60,525 nucleotides of DNA from Lysobacteraceae bacterium (GCA_028868545.1 JAGWUF010000009.1:1-60525), one strand, 5' to 3'; counted from the stretch's first letter, positions 1 through 12,635 are shown. Notes: generated by a model from the sequence alone, not told the origin. Translations and numbers: made by a program.

Positions 1-192
1 GCGCTGCCGCTGAGCGGCGCGGTGGGCTATGTCTACCTGCCGGCGGCACTGGGCGTGGCGGTGATGTCGGTACTGGCCGCCCCGTACGGCACCCGGCTGG
101 CCCATGCCCTGAGCGGGCGGACGCTCAAGCGCGTGTTTGCGGCGTTTCTGCTGCTGGTGGGCAGTGCGTTCGCGTACAGCGCATTGACGTAG
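1..192 (+). CDS. TauE/SafE family permease, C-terminal fragment
   Basis: The window opens inside this gene; only the last 63 codons and the TAG stop are present. The fragment has two hydrophobic stretches. A Gly/Pro/Tyr-rich one (GYVYLPAALG) is followed by a short basic loop (LAHALSGRTLKRVF) and a final helix (FAAFLLLVGSAFAY). This loop-plus-last-helix pattern, with LKRVFA just before the terminal membrane segment, is typical of the end of TauE/SafE (sulfite/organosulfonate exporter-like) integral membrane proteins. The substrate cannot be read from the fragment. Its transcription runs towards the minus-strand TonB receptor gene, so the two are convergent. The assignment rests on a short region and is moderate. 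Confidence 0.6.
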   Translation, partial: ALPLSGAVGYVYLPAALGVAVMSVLAAPYGTRLAHALSGRTLKRVFAAFLLLVGSAFAYSALT

Positions 193-214
193 CGATGCAG
201 GCAGAGGAGACCGG

Positions 215-244
215 AAAAAACGCGGCGGGCCGAAGCCCGCCGCG
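215..244 (-). terminator. Rho-independent terminator of the TonB-dependent receptor gene
   Basis: Read on the minus strand, a perfect 10-bp GC stem (CGCGGCGGGC paired with GCCCGCCGCG) closes on a TTCG loop and is followed at once by TTTTTT (plus-strand A-run at 215-220). C(UUCG)G is an exceptionally stable tetraloop. The element lies about 30 bases past the stop of the receptor gene, as expected for an intrinsic terminator. It may also help stop the convergent permease transcript. Confidence 0.85.
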
Positions 245-272
245 GATGTCGCACAACACATTCGAACGTGGA

Positions 273-3149
273 TCAGAACTTCATGCTGACGCTGGTGAAG
301 AAGTAACGGCCAGCCTGGTCGTAGCCGCCCGGCGCGTTGCCGTTCAACTGCATGGTGTTGCCCACCATCGGCGGCTCCTTGTCGGCGATGTTGTTCACGC
401 CCACCGTCCAGTCCACGAAGCCGATCGTGAAGGTGCCCGACAGGTCGAACATGTTGTAGGCGCTGAGGCGGTTGCCGTTTTTCGCCAGCAAGGTGTCGGT
501 GGTCAGGTTGGCACCCGTGATGGCATCGACATACCGCATGCTGCCGGTATACCGCCACCGCAGATTGAGCGAGTACCAGTCACGCGAGAAGCCGAGGTTG
601 GCAATATGCCGCCATTTCGGGGATTGGCAGGAGGTGTTGATCTTGCCGGTGCAGTCGTACTTCGTGCCATTCACTTGCGGCAGGTTGTCAATTTCTTCCT
701 TCAGGACGCGCGAACCGATGAAGGTGGCATTCGCGTTGCCGCCGAACATGTTCCAGCGATAGGCTGCCGTCAGGTCGAGGCCACGGTGGTGCGACTTCCC
801 GAAGTTGCCGCTCAGATTGTTGACATAGCCGGATGTGGTGGGGCTGCTGCCAATCCAGAGGTCGCCGCTTCCCGGGCGGCGATGCACCATGCCGCAGATG
901 TTGGCGTCGCCGGTGCTGCCGCACAGGTTCAGGATGGTGCTGGCACCAATCGACGCGATGCGATCCGTCATCCGGATGTCATACAGGTCAACACTCATGT
1001 CCAGCTTGTCGATCGGGCTGAAGGCGGCGCCGATGGTCCAGGTTTTTGCCTGCTCCGGCTTCAAGGTCGGGTTGCCGCCGCTGAACTGGTTGTACTGGCC
1101 TGCCGGGCTGGCCGGAATTCCGCCGTACTGGGCGGCGCTCACGCCCATTTTTGCGCATTGGGCTGCCGTATACGTGGGCGACGTCCCGGCGCAGGGATCA
1201 TCGCCTTCGAACAGGCTGATCGACTGCAGGGAGAACAGTTCGCCGATGTTGGGTGAACGGATGGCACGGTTGTAACCGCCACGGAGGCGAACCATGCCGA
1301 AATCGGCATTGGCACCGATCTTGTAGGTATTGGCCCGACCGGAGGTGTTGTAGTCGGACAACCGATAGCCAAGGTCGAGGTTCAACGATTTCAGCGGGCC
1401 GTGGTTGGCGATCAACGGCACGGCGCTTTCCATGAAGAATTCACGCACGCTGATGCTGCCGGTCAGCGGGTTGGCCGGGCCGCCGGAGCCGGTGAAGTTG
1501 CCGGCTGCGGAATTGCTGTCCGGGGTGAACTCGTACTTTTCCTTGCGCCACTCGTAGCCTGCCACCAGCTTGATCGGGTCGTGGTTGGCGCTGGCAAAGC
1601 CCCAGCCGATGTCGCCGGTGACGTAGCCGTTCAGCACGGTCATCGAGGTGGTGGTCTTGGTGAGGCCGATTCCTTGCAGCGCGTTGGCGGCGGCCGAAGT
1701 GACGCCATTGGGCACCCAGACGTTGTAGGGGATGCAGCCGGCGAACGAGCCAGCCGGGCAACCCATCAGCGCTTGCTCCACGCGGTCGGACAGGAAGTCG
1801 TTGCGCGAAATATTGGAGTTTTCGGTCTGGCTGACGGCATAGGAGAGGTTGTAGCTCCAACGGTCGGTGATGCTGCCTTCGGCACCGCCGATCATGCGCC
1901 ACGAGGAAGTGTCGTCATCGAACGTGCGCGGGCCGCCTTCCACATTGCGCTTGCCCACGTAGATTTCCAGCGGCGCGGCGGTCGACAGGCCGAGATCCGA
2001 GCACATCGTGTTGATCAGCGGGTTGCTGCAATCGATGGACAGCGTCTGGGCGAAGAACGTCCCCGATTCGGCAATCTGCGTCCGGCTCTTCTTGTTGATG
2101 TACATCATTTCCGCATACGGACGGAAATGTTCATTCACTTCGTAGCGGACCGCAGAGCCGAAGTTGTAGCGGGTATCCGGGCGCTGGTAGTAATTGATGG
2201 GCGCATAGTTGTACAGCTGGCCGACATCCGGCAGCCACTTGCCAGTGCTGGGGTTGAAGTGGGCCGCACCACCGGTTGCGGCAAGAGTGTAATCGTCATC
2301 GTAGATGTAGAAGTTCGGAATCGGTGCCGTACCCGAACCGCCGCAAGAGGTGCCACCGGCGTTCAGCGCGCAGGACGAATAGTCGCGGGCACCCTGCATC
2401 AGCGGGTCATTTTCGCGCCAGGTCAGCCATGCCATGGCATGGCCGGCACCGTCGGCGAAGCTGCCGCCGATGGCGATGTCGACATTCTTCGACTTGCCAT
2501 CGAGGCCGGAGTTGCCGGACGGGTAGCTGAAGCCCTTGGCGTCCAGCTTACTGCGGATGTATTGATTGCTGTTGTTGTGCTGGTAGGCAGACATCCCCGC
2601 ACTGAGGCTGATGCCTTCGAAGTCGGTGTCCAGCACGAAGTTGACCACGCCGGCGATGGCGTCGGAGCCGTACACGGCCGATGCACCGCCGGTCAGCAGG
2701 TCGACGCGCTTGATCAGCGCCGCCGGGACGATGGAAATGTCGCGGGTGATGCTGGCGCCGGGGGGCAGGCGCTGGCCGTTGACCAGAGTCAGGGTACGGC
2801 CCGGGCCAAGGCCACGCAGGTCGACGGTCGGGTAGCCCTGGGCACCGTTGTTGGCGAAGTTGTCGAAATACGGAGACATCTGCGGGAACTGGTTCACCAG
2901 ATCATCCGCACGGGTGGCACCGGTCTGCTTGAAGGACTCGGAGTCGATTTCCGCCACCGGGCTGGAGGCCGTCATCGACTGGCTCTTGATGCGCGTACCC
3001 GTGACCACCATGGTGTCCAGCGTCTTGGCATCCTTGGCGTCCTTGGTGTCTTTCTTGGCCTCTTGCGCCAAGGCATTGCCAGTCATGGTGCAGGTGATGA
3101 CCAAGCCAAGCATCACTGCATTACGCAGCTTGTTACGTTCGAGCGTCAT
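273..3149 (-). CDS. TonB-dependent outer-membrane receptor
   Basis: A 958-residue outer-membrane active-transport protein. Residues 1-28 form a signal peptide (basic start, hydrophobic core, cleavage near ALA-QEA). A short Lys/Asp-rich linker with repeated KDAK follows, then a TonB-box-like segment (LDTMVVTGTRI) near residues 44-54. A plug domain lies at about 60-190 (ending in typical VDLLTGGASAVYGSDAIAGVVNFVL). The C-terminal beta-barrel ends in ...VSMKF with the terminal Phe required for outer-membrane insertion. The length fits the large TonB receptors abundant in Xanthomonadaceae. The ligand is not evident: no siderophore, B12 or sugar-utilisation gene adjoins it. It is monocistronic, with a strong terminator downstream and a palindrome in its leader. 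Family certain, substrate unknown. Confidence 0.93.
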   Translation of the reverse strand: MTLERNKLRNAVMLGLVITCTMTGNALAQEAKKDTKDAKDAKTLDTMVVTGTRIKSQSMTASSPVAEIDSESFKQTGATRADDLVNQFPQMSPYFDNFANNGAQGYPTVDLRGLGPGRTLTLVNGQRLPPGASITRDISIVPAALIKRVDLLTGGASAVYGSDAIAGVVNFVLDTDFEGISLSAGMSAYQHNNSNQYIRSKLDAKGFSYPSGNSGLDGKSKNVDIAIGGSFADGAGHAMAWLTWRENDPLMQGARDYSSCALNAGGTSCGGSGTAPIPNFYIYDDDYTLAATGGAAHFNPSTGKWLPDVGQLYNYAPINYYQRPDTRYNFGSAVRYEVNEHFRPYAEMMYINKKSRTQIAESGTFFAQTLSIDCSNPLINTMCSDLGLSTAAPLEIYVGKRNVEGGPRTFDDDTSSWRMIGGAEGSITDRWSYNLSYAVSQTENSNISRNDFLSDRVEQALMGCPAGSFAGCIPYNVWVPNGVTSAAANALQGIGLTKTTTSMTVLNGYVTGDIGWGFASANHDPIKLVAGYEWRKEKYEFTPDSNSAAGNFTGSGGPANPLTGSISVREFFMESAVPLIANHGPLKSLNLDLGYRLSDYNTSGRANTYKIGANADFGMVRLRGGYNRAIRSPNIGELFSLQSISLFEGDDPCAGTSPTYTAAQCAKMGVSAAQYGGIPASPAGQYNQFSGGNPTLKPEQAKTWTIGAAFSPIDKLDMSVDLYDIRMTDRIASIGASTILNLCGSTGDANICGMVHRRPGSGDLWIGSSPTTSGYVNNLSGNFGKSHHRGLDLTAAYRWNMFGGNANATFIGSRVLKEEIDNLPQVNGTKYDCTGKINTSCQSPKWRHIANLGFSRDWYSLNLRWRYTGSMRYVDAITGANLTTDTLLAKNGNRLSAYNMFDLSGTFTIGFVDWTVGVNNIADKEPPMVGNTMQLNGNAPGGYDQAGRYFFTSVSMKF

Positions 3150-3199
3150 AGCGAGGAACTCCCCGGAAGAAGAAATATTTATGAAATAGTTATGATGTG

Positions 3200-3223
3200 A
3201 CGGGTCACGGAACTGCGACCCGT
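3200..3223. promoter_or_regulatory. Inverted repeat in the leader of the TonB-dependent receptor gene
   Basis: ACGGGTC at 3200-3206 is repeated as GACCCGT at 3217-3223, with ten bases between. It sits about 50-75 bases upstream of the receptor start codon, so it could fold in the mRNA leader or bind a dimeric regulator. No T-run follows it, so it is not an obvious terminator. Confidence 0.35.
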
Positions 3224-3243
3224 GTCGATTAAACCATAGAGCG

Positions 3244-3263
3244 CGTCAAATGTTAATTTGACG
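3244..3263. promoter_or_regulatory. Perfect palindrome, candidate operator of the TonB-dependent receptor
   Basis: CGTCAAAT-GTTA-ATTTGACG is a perfect 8+8 inverted repeat with a 4-base spacer, about 95-115 bases upstream of the receptor start. On the minus strand its right arm contains TTGACG, a good -35-like hexamer, so a bound regulator would overlap the likely promoter. It is AT-rich against its surroundings. The regulator is unknown, and it does not match a Fur box. Confidence 0.45.
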
Positions 3264-3298
3264 TTCAGTCGCGGCTCTTGCAGCCAGTGCGCTGGTGG

Positions 3299-4057
3299 CT
3301 ACTGCAACGCGCTGTCAGGCACGTCCAATGCCACCGACAGCGCCAGATGGTCGGATTGGGCGGCGGGCAGGGCCTGCATGGCAGCCATCGAGAGTGCCGG
3401 TGTCACCAGCATGTGATCGATGGCACGCTGCGGCCGCCACGAAGGGAAGGTGGGCAGGCAGCGGGCAGGAGGTTGCAGCTGGGTCCGGCGGTACAGCGCC
3501 TGCATTTCCGGTTGTTCCGGGTCGCAGTTGAAATCGCCCATCAGCACGGCGTGCGGCATGTCGCTGAGCAGATCGGCGATGAAGTCCAGCTGGCTGCGGC
3601 GGGATTGGCTGCCCAGTGACAGGTGGGCAATCGCCACGGTCAGTGCGTCGCGCCCGTTGCCGAAACTGGCGGTGAGCACGCCGCGCCCCTTGACCCGGCC
3701 CGGCAGCGGGTGATCTTCGACCCGGCGCGGCTCCAGCCGGCTGAGCAGGCCGTTGGCGCTGGACGCCACGCCGGCCACGCTGCGATTCGGCTGGTGACTC
3801 CAGTAGGCGAAACCCGCGCGCTGGGCCAGGTAATGGGTCTGGTTGGTGAAGCCCGAGCGCAGACTGCCGGGGTCGGCTTCCTGCAGGCCGACGATGTCGT
3901 GCTGGCCTGCCAGTTCGGCGATGGTGTCCAGTGCGCCGCGCTTGTTGCCGGCGGGCAGCACGTGCGACCAGCTGCGGGTGACATAGTCCTGGTAGCCCCG
4001 CGTGCTGGAGCCGGCCTGGATATTGGCGCTGAGCAGGCGCAGCCGGCGCATGGGCAT
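3299..4057 (-). CDS. Endonuclease/exonuclease/phosphatase (EEP) family hydrolase
   Basis: A 252-residue protein of the DNase I/AP-endonuclease-like EEP fold. Visible family motifs are an N-terminal SANIQ (Asn12), the metal-binding Glu in GLQEAD (Glu60), a central AIAHLSLGSQSRRSQL with the catalytic-type His, GDFNCDP (Asp and Asn of the active site), and a C-terminal AQSDHLALSV (SDH motif). All catalytic positions appear present. There is no clear signal peptide, so it is probably cytoplasmic. The substrate (nucleic acid, phospholipid or inositol phosphate) cannot be told from the sequence. It starts 17 bases after the stop of the lipoprotein DsbA gene and is likely cotranscribed with both dsb genes; this gene order is common in xanthomonads. 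Confidence 0.85.
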   Translation of the reverse strand: MPMRRLRLLSANIQAGSSTRGYQDYVTRSWSHVLPAGNKRGALDTIAELAGQHDIVGLQEADPGSLRSGFTNQTHYLAQRAGFAYWSHQPNRSVAGVASSANGLLSRLEPRRVEDHPLPGRVKGRGVLTASFGNGRDALTVAIAHLSLGSQSRRSQLDFIADLLSDMPHAVLMGDFNCDPEQPEMQALYRRTQLQPPARCLPTFPSWRPQRAIDHMLVTPALSMAAMQALPAAQSDHLALSVALDVPDSALQ

Positions 4058-4073
4058 GGTGGTTACGGCGCGA

Positions 4074-4928
4074 TCAGGGCTTGGCAGCCTCGGCCGCTGG
4101 TGTGGCCGCCGACGCCGGCGCAGCGGGTGCGGCTGATGCCAGCTTGGCGCGTTCGCTCACCACCAGCTGGTTGATGATGCGGAACATGTCGTCGATGGTC
4201 TTGCCCTTGACCCGGTATTTGCCGTCGATGACGAAGGCCGGCGTGCCCATCTGGTCGCCGTTGGCAAACGCGGCGGTCATCGACTGGCGGGCACGGTTGA
4301 GCTTGGCCGCAACGGCAAAGCTCTGCATGCTGCTGAGGAACTGGCCCGGGTCGGCACCATAGTTCTTGTAGAACGCGGCGATTTCTTCCGGGGTGTCCAT
4401 GCCGCGCTCGCCCTTCAAGCTCTGGTCGACATGGATGGCGCGGAACATCGCTTCGTGGGTCTTGTCCAGCAGGCCCATCGCTTCGGCGGCGTAAAACGCC
4501 TTGCCGTAGTTGTCCCACATCGCCCCGAAGGCGGCCGGCACCGCAACGAAATGCACATCCGGCGGCAACTTGGCGCGCATCGCCGCCACCGTGGGCTCCA
4601 CCGCGGCGCAGAACGGGCAGACATAGCCGAAGTACTCCACGATTTCGATCTTGCCCGGCGGGGTGTCGAACGGCTGGCCGTCGGCAATCGTCACGTAGTC
4701 GGTGCCCTCCACCGGCGGCGGGGCCTTGGCGGCGGCTTCGGCGGCGGCCTTGACGTTGGCTTCGGCCTGCGCAGCGCGCAGCGGGTCTTCGGCGCTGGCC
4801 GCCCGGGTCGTGGCCTCGGTGGCGGCCGGGGTTGCGGAATCGGCGGTCACGGCGGCCGGGGCCTTGTCCTTGCAGGCCGCCAGCGGCAGCAGGGCGAGCA
4901 ACAGCAGGGTGTGGCGAATCAAGGTCAT
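4074..4928 (-). CDS. dsbA: Lipoprotein DsbA-type thiol:disulfide oxidoreductase
   Basis: A 284-residue periplasmic thiol oxidoreductase, probably membrane-anchored. The ATG at 4928 is preferred over an in-frame TTG five codons upstream, because it has a GGAAAAG ribosome site and gives a clean lipoprotein signal ending LAAC (Cys19). An Ala/Thr/Glu-rich spacer of about 60 residues follows, then a thioredoxin-fold domain with the redox motif CPFC (Cys104, Cys107 in EYFGYVCPFCAAVEP) and a helical insertion. A GTPAFVIDGKY segment carries the cis-proline. The last 20 residues are an Ala/Pro-rich tail. It lies three codons downstream of another DsbA and forms an operon with it. It likely forms or shuffles disulfides in exported proteins. 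The spacer suggests it reaches away from the membrane. Confidence 0.88.
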   Translation of the reverse strand: MTLIRHTLLLLALLPLAACKDKAPAAVTADSATPAATEATTRAASAEDPLRAAQAEANVKAAAEAAAKAPPPVEGTDYVTIADGQPFDTPPGKIEIVEYFGYVCPFCAAVEPTVAAMRAKLPPDVHFVAVPAAFGAMWDNYGKAFYAAEAMGLLDKTHEAMFRAIHVDQSLKGERGMDTPEEIAAFYKNYGADPGQFLSSMQSFAVAAKLNRARQSMTAAFANGDQMGTPAFVIDGKYRVKGKTIDDMFRIINQLVVSERAKLASAAPAAPASAATPAAEAAKP

Positions 4929-4946
4929 GACAGGCTTTTCCAACGA

Positions 4947-5663
4947 TCAGGAGCGGGAGGGTACGGGCTTGGCAGCTGCGGCTTTCACTGCGGGCTTGGC
5001 GGGCGCAGGTGAGGGTGTGGCTTTTTTGGGCGCCAGCGCATTGACCACCGCGCGGGCGTTGGCCAGCAGGTTCTCGTAGCTGTCACCACGAATGCGGTAG
5101 CGGCCGGCGACGATCAGCGACGGCGTGCCGGGTACTTCGCTGCGTGCCGCGAATTCATACGCTGCCTTGAGCTTGGGCATCAGGCTGGCTTCGTCCAGCA
5201 TGGCGGCCTTGAACGCCGCCGCATTGACGCCTTGCACCTTGCCGGCAAAGGCGATGATCTGGTTGCTGTCGGCATTGCGCGGCAGCTCGCCGGTTTCGTG
5301 GATGGCGGCGAACAGGCGCGGGTGCAGCACGCCCAGCGATTTGCTGGTTTGCGCGGCAAAGTAGGTGCGCGACCAGGGGTCTTCGCGGTCGAATACGCCG
5401 GGCACGAGCACCAGTTTGGCATGCGCCGGCAACTGCTTGGCCCAGGCATCCAGCATTGGCGCGAAGTGGGCACAATGCGGGCAGGTGTAGGCGAACACTT
5501 CGGCCACCTCCACCATCCCCGGCGGCAACGGCTGGTAGGGCCGGCCGGCGTCGATCAGGTCGTATTGCACACCCGCCGTTACCCCGGGCAGGGCTTGCTG
5601 GGCTTGGGCACTGCCCCAGAGGGCGCAGAACAACAGGGCAGCGGACAGCAGCAGGGCGCGCAT
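4947..5663 (-). CDS. dsbA: Periplasmic thiol:disulfide interchange protein DsbA
   Basis: A 238-residue soluble periplasmic DsbA. The signal peptide is residues 1-21 (cleavage near AQA-QQ). The thioredoxin domain has the classical DsbA redox motif CPHC (Cys61, Cys64 in EVFAYTCPHCAHFAP), and VPGTPSLIVAGRYRI supplies the cis-proline loop. The C-terminus is an unusual Lys/Ala/Pro-rich tail of about 28 residues after LAPKK, which may lie at the peptidoglycan or simply be disordered. It introduces disulfides into exported proteins; no dsbB partner lies in the window. It is the first gene of a dsbA-dsbA-EEP operon, with a 74-base gap to the cytochrome c4 gene. Two DsbA paralogues side by side are usual in Xanthomonadaceae. 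Confidence 0.92.
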   Translation of the reverse strand: MRALLLSAALLFCALWGSAQAQQALPGVTAGVQYDLIDAGRPYQPLPPGMVEVAEVFAYTCPHCAHFAPMLDAWAKQLPAHAKLVLVPGVFDREDPWSRTYFAAQTSKSLGVLHPRLFAAIHETGELPRNADSNQIIAFAGKVQGVNAAAFKAAMLDEASLMPKLKAAYEFAARSEVPGTPSLIVAGRYRIRGDSYENLLANARAVVNALAPKKATPSPAPAKPAVKAAAAKPVPSRS

Positions 5664-5737
5664 TGCATCAGACTCCAGCCATCAGGGCGATCCGGGGAGT
5701 ATGCACGGGGAAGACAAACCCATGATGAAGCCGGGCC

Positions 5738-6505
5738 TCAGCGGCTGATGCTTTCCTTGGTGGTGCCGGGCATCCGGGTATGCAGGCCTTGCATGTAGCT
5801 GGCCAGCGACTTGATCTCCTCGTCGCTCAGCGACTTGGTGACATCGGCCATCAGCTTGAAGTGCGCCGGGTTGGTGTAGGCGGTGGTGCCGGTGCGGTAC
5901 TCCTCCAACCGGCGTGCCATGTAGGTTGCATCCTGCCCATGCAGGGCCGGATAAGCCGGCCCCGGGTTGCCGGCCCCGGAGGGGCCGTGGCAGGCCATGC
6001 AGGCCGGGATGTTGCGGCTGGCATCGCCATTGCGGAACAGGGTTTCACCGAGCTGGTAGAACTTCCTGCCCTGATTTGCGCCGGTGGCGATCACGGTGTC
6101 GTCGGCCACGCCGGCACCGGCCGGCTGCTTGGCGAACCAGGCGCCGATGTCGCGCATGTCCTGGGCGCTGAGCATGCTGGCGAAAGGCACCATCACCCCC
6201 GCCAGGCCGCTGGTGCGCTGGCCACTCTTGAACAGGTGCAGTTGCTCGGCGATGTAGCGCTCGGGCATGCCGGCGATGCGCGGGGCGTTCTGCTGCATCG
6301 CGTTGCCGTCCAGCCCGTGGCAGGCGGCGCAGGCGCCGGCCTTGCTCTGGCCAGCCTGGGCGTCGCCCCAGGATGCCGGCTTTTCCTGCAGCGGTGCGGC
6401 TTGCACCGGGGCCGTGTCCGGTGCGGCAACAGCCGTGCTCTGGGCATAGGCCACGGCGGCAAGGGCAAGGCAGGCAACACCGGCAAGGGCATGGACAGGA
6501 CGCAT
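5738..6505 (-). CDS. Dihaem cytochrome c4
   Basis: A 255-residue periplasmic electron carrier. The ATG at 6505 is chosen because it begins a proper signal peptide (MRPVHALAGVACLALAAVAYAQS); the longer upstream frame has no signal. Two c-type haem sites are seen, CAACH at 59-63 and CMACH at 169-173. Each sits in its own cytochrome c domain of about 90 residues, with Met ligands plausible in VPFASML and FKLMADV. This duplicated arrangement is cytochrome c4, which passes electrons to terminal oxidases. An Ala/Pro-rich spacer separates the signal from the first domain. It is transcribed divergently from engB across 118 bases that must hold both promoters. The engB-c4-dsbA order is conserved in xanthomonads. 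Confidence 0.93.
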   Translation of the reverse strand: MRPVHALAGVACLALAAVAYAQSTAVAAPDTAPVQAAPLQEKPASWGDAQAGQSKAGACAACHGLDGNAMQQNAPRIAGMPERYIAEQLHLFKSGQRTSGLAGVMVPFASMLSAQDMRDIGAWFAKQPAGAGVADDTVIATGANQGRKFYQLGETLFRNGDASRNIPACMACHGPSGAGNPGPAYPALHGQDATYMARRLEEYRTGTTAYTNPAHFKLMADVTKSLSDEEIKSLASYMQGLHTRMPGTTKESISR

Positions 6506-6623
6506 GCAGAACTCCACTGGCACGAATGAGGATGCAATCGGAGGATTGCTGAACCGGCAAATTATGGTGGGCCGGCGGGATGTGGTCAAACCACACCGGC
6601 GCCGGCCCCAAGCATGCCATGCT

Positions 6624-7241
6624 ATGACCATGGCTGCTCCCAATCCTTTTGCACGCGCCCAGTACCTGCTGGCCGCCCACAACTACCGGCAATTGCCGCC
6701 CGATGGCGGTTTCGAGGTGGCATTCGCCGGTCGCTCCAATGCCGGCAAATCCTCGGCGCTGAACGCCCTGTGCCAGCAGAACGCATTGGCGCGGGTGTCC
6801 AAGACCCCGGGCCGCACCCAGCAACTGGTGTTCTTCGGCCTGCCGCCGCACGAGAACAAATACCTGGTCGACCTGCCCGGCTACGGTTACGCCAAAGTAC
6901 CGCAGGAATTGCAGGCGCACTGGCAGGCCTTCCTCGACGGCTATTTCGGCAGCCGCGACGCCCTGCGCGGGCTGGTGGTGGTGATGGACGTGCGCCATCC
7001 GCTGAAGGACTACGACCGCCAGATGCTGGGTTATGCGATGCGGCGCGGCCTGCCCGCGCACGTGATTTTGACCAAGGCCGACAAGCTGGGCCGCGGCGCC
7101 GCCGGCAATACCCTGCAAGCGGTGCGGATGGAGTTGTCGCGCGCCTTTGCCGACAGCGTCAGCGTGCAATTGTTCTCCGGTGAATCGAAGCAGGGCGTGG
7201 ACGAGCTGCGCAGCGTGGTGGCCGGCTGGCTGGCGCTGTAA
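6624..7241 (+). CDS. engB: Ribosome biogenesis GTP-binding protein EngB (YihA/YsxC)
   Basis: A 205-residue essential GTPase needed for late assembly of the 50S ribosomal subunit. Motifs are in order: G1 GRSNAGKS (36-43), the conserved TPGRTQQ switch region (G2), G3 DLPGYGYAKV, G4 TKADKLG, and a G5-like VQLFSGESKQGVDEL. The length matches the family. Start choice: ATG at 6624 (MTMAAPNPF) places the G1 motif at the normal distance from the N-terminus; a second in-frame ATG two codons later is also possible. It is divergent from the cytochrome c4 gene and is followed by gshA after 102 bases. Confidence 0.96.
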   Translation: MTMAAPNPFARAQYLLAAHNYRQLPPDGGFEVAFAGRSNAGKSSALNALCQQNALARVSKTPGRTQQLVFFGLPPHENKYLVDLPGYGYAKVPQELQAHWQAFLDGYFGSRDALRGLVVVMDVRHPLKDYDRQMLGYAMRRGLPAHVILTKADKLGRGAAGNTLQAVRMELSRAFADSVSVQLFSGESKQGVDELRSVVAGWLAL

Positions 7242-7343
7242 CGGCATTGCTTGCGTTTCCGGAACACTGAAAGCGTGCTGCCCCGGGTGTGTTGCACTCA
7301 TGCGCGGGGTTAAGCTGCCGGGACTTTTCGATGGAACAGGTCG

Positions 7344-8708
7344 ATGTCCGGACCCAGCAGCGCCAGCGACACCCCCATCACCGATCATCGGCAATTGGCC
7401 GAGGTCATGGCGTCGGGCGAGAAACCGCGCACGGCGTGGCGGATCGGTACCGAACACGAGAAATTCGGCTTCCAACTGGACGACTTGCGCCCGCCCGCGT
7501 TCGACGGCGAGCGCGGCATCGAGGCCCTGCTCAACGGCTTGACCCGCTTCGGCTGGCTGCCGTTCCAGGAGCACGGTCGCACCATCGCCCTGACCAAGGG
7601 CATGGCCTCGGTGACACTGGAGCCGGCCGGCCAGCTGGAACTGTCGGGCGCGCCTCTGGAAACCATCCACGACACCTGCCAGGAAGTCGGCAGCCACCTG
7701 CGTGAAGTGCGCGAAGTGGCCGATGAACTCAAGCTCGGCTTCCTCGGCATGGGCTTCCAACCCAAGTGGCGGCGCGATGACATGCCGTGGATGCCGAAAG
7801 GCCGCTACAAGATCATGCGCGAGTACATGCCCAAGGTCGGCAGCCTGGGTCTGGACATGATGACCCGCACCTGCACGGTGCAGGTCAACCTGGATTACGC
7901 CTCCGAAGCGGACATGGTGAAGAAGTTCCGCGTCTCGCTGGCACTGCAGCCGATAGCAACAGCACTGTTCGCCGACTCGCCGTTCACGGAAGGGCGGCCC
8001 AACGGCTACCTCAGCTACCGCTCGCACATCTGGACCGACACCGACGCCGACCGCACCGGCATGCTCGACTTCGTGTTCGAAGACGGCTTCGGCTACGAGC
8101 GCTATGTCGACTACCTGCTCGATGTGCCGATGTACTTCAGCTACCGCGACGGCATCTATCACGACGCCAGCGGCAAATCGTTCCGCAAGTTCCTGCGCGG
8201 CGAACTCGATGTCCTGCCCGGCACGCTGCCGACCCTGCGCGACTGGAACGACCACATGACCACCGCCTTCCCGGAGGTGCGGCTGAAGAAGTTCCTGGAG
8301 ATGCGCGGCGCCGACAGTGGCCCGTGGAGCCGGATCTGCGCGCTGCCGGCGTTCTGGGTGGGGCTGCTGTATGACGATGCGGCGCTGGATGCGGCCTGGG
8401 ATCTGGTCAAGGATTTCACGCTGACCGAACGCCATGCACTGCGCGATGGCGTGCCGAAGCACGCGCTGGGCCTGCCGTTCCGCAGTGGCGCGGTGCGTGA
8501 CCTGGCGCGCGAGGCGGTGAAGATCGCGGTGGCCGGGTTGCAACGTCGCGGCATGCGCAACCGCCACGGGGTGGATGAGTCGCGTTTTCTCGATGAACTG
8601 ATCGACATCGCCGAATCCGGCAAGACCCCGGCCGAGCGCAAGCTGGCGTTGTTCCACGGCGAATGGCGTGGCAGCGTGGATCCGGTCTTCTGCGAATATT
8701 CCTATTGA
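7344..8708 (+). CDS. gshA: Glutamate-cysteine ligase (plant/proteobacterial type)
   Basis: This 454-residue enzyme makes gamma-glutamylcysteine from glutamate, cysteine and ATP, the first and limiting step of glutathione synthesis. Family features are the N-terminal [12 protein letters not shown] with metal/glutamate-binding Glu residues, [32 protein letters not shown] in the central sheet, and the C-terminal [33 protein letters not shown]. It belongs to the plant-like GCS2 lineage found in alpha-proteobacteria and xanthomonads, not the E. coli GshA type. gshB is not in the window. The glutathione-dependent genes adhC and fghA lie 3 kb downstream, and a glutaredoxin fusion further on, so the product is used nearby in function though not in one operon. 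Confidence 0.93.
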   Translation: MSGPSSASDTPITDHRQLAEVMASGEKPRTAWRIGTEHEKFGFQLDDLRPPAFDGERGIEALLNGLTRFGWLPFQEHGRTIALTKGMASVTLEPAGQLELSGAPLETIHDTCQEVGSHLREVREVADELKLGFLGMGFQPKWRRDDMPWMPKGRYKIMREYMPKVGSLGLDMMTRTCTVQVNLDYASEADMVKKFRVSLALQPIATALFADSPFTEGRPNGYLSYRSHIWTDTDADRTGMLDFVFEDGFGYERYVDYLLDVPMYFSYRDGIYHDASGKSFRKFLRGELDVLPGTLPTLRDWNDHMTTAFPEVRLKKFLEMRGADSGPWSRICALPAFWVGLLYDDAALDAAWDLVKDFTLTERHALRDGVPKHALGLPFRSGAVRDLAREAVKIAVAGLQRRGMRNRHGVDESRFLDELIDIAESGKTPAERKLALFHGEWRGSVDPVFCEYSY

Positions 8709-8766
8709 GAATCGTCACATCCGCAACGATTGCTGCAGCGCACCAAAAATGCGCTAGCCTGCGGGC

Positions 8767-12634
<3,868 letters not shown>

Positions 12635-12635
<1 letters not shown>

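Noticed and set aside
1401-3200. 599-codon plus-strand frame opposite the TonB receptor
   Set aside because: Antisense, no signal peptide or motif; the receptor has full family architecture.
6045-8657. 870-codon open frame on the minus strand opposite engB and gshA
   Set aside because: It is antisense to two clear enzymes, His/Gln/Arg-rich with no domain; long empty frames are expected in high-GC DNA.
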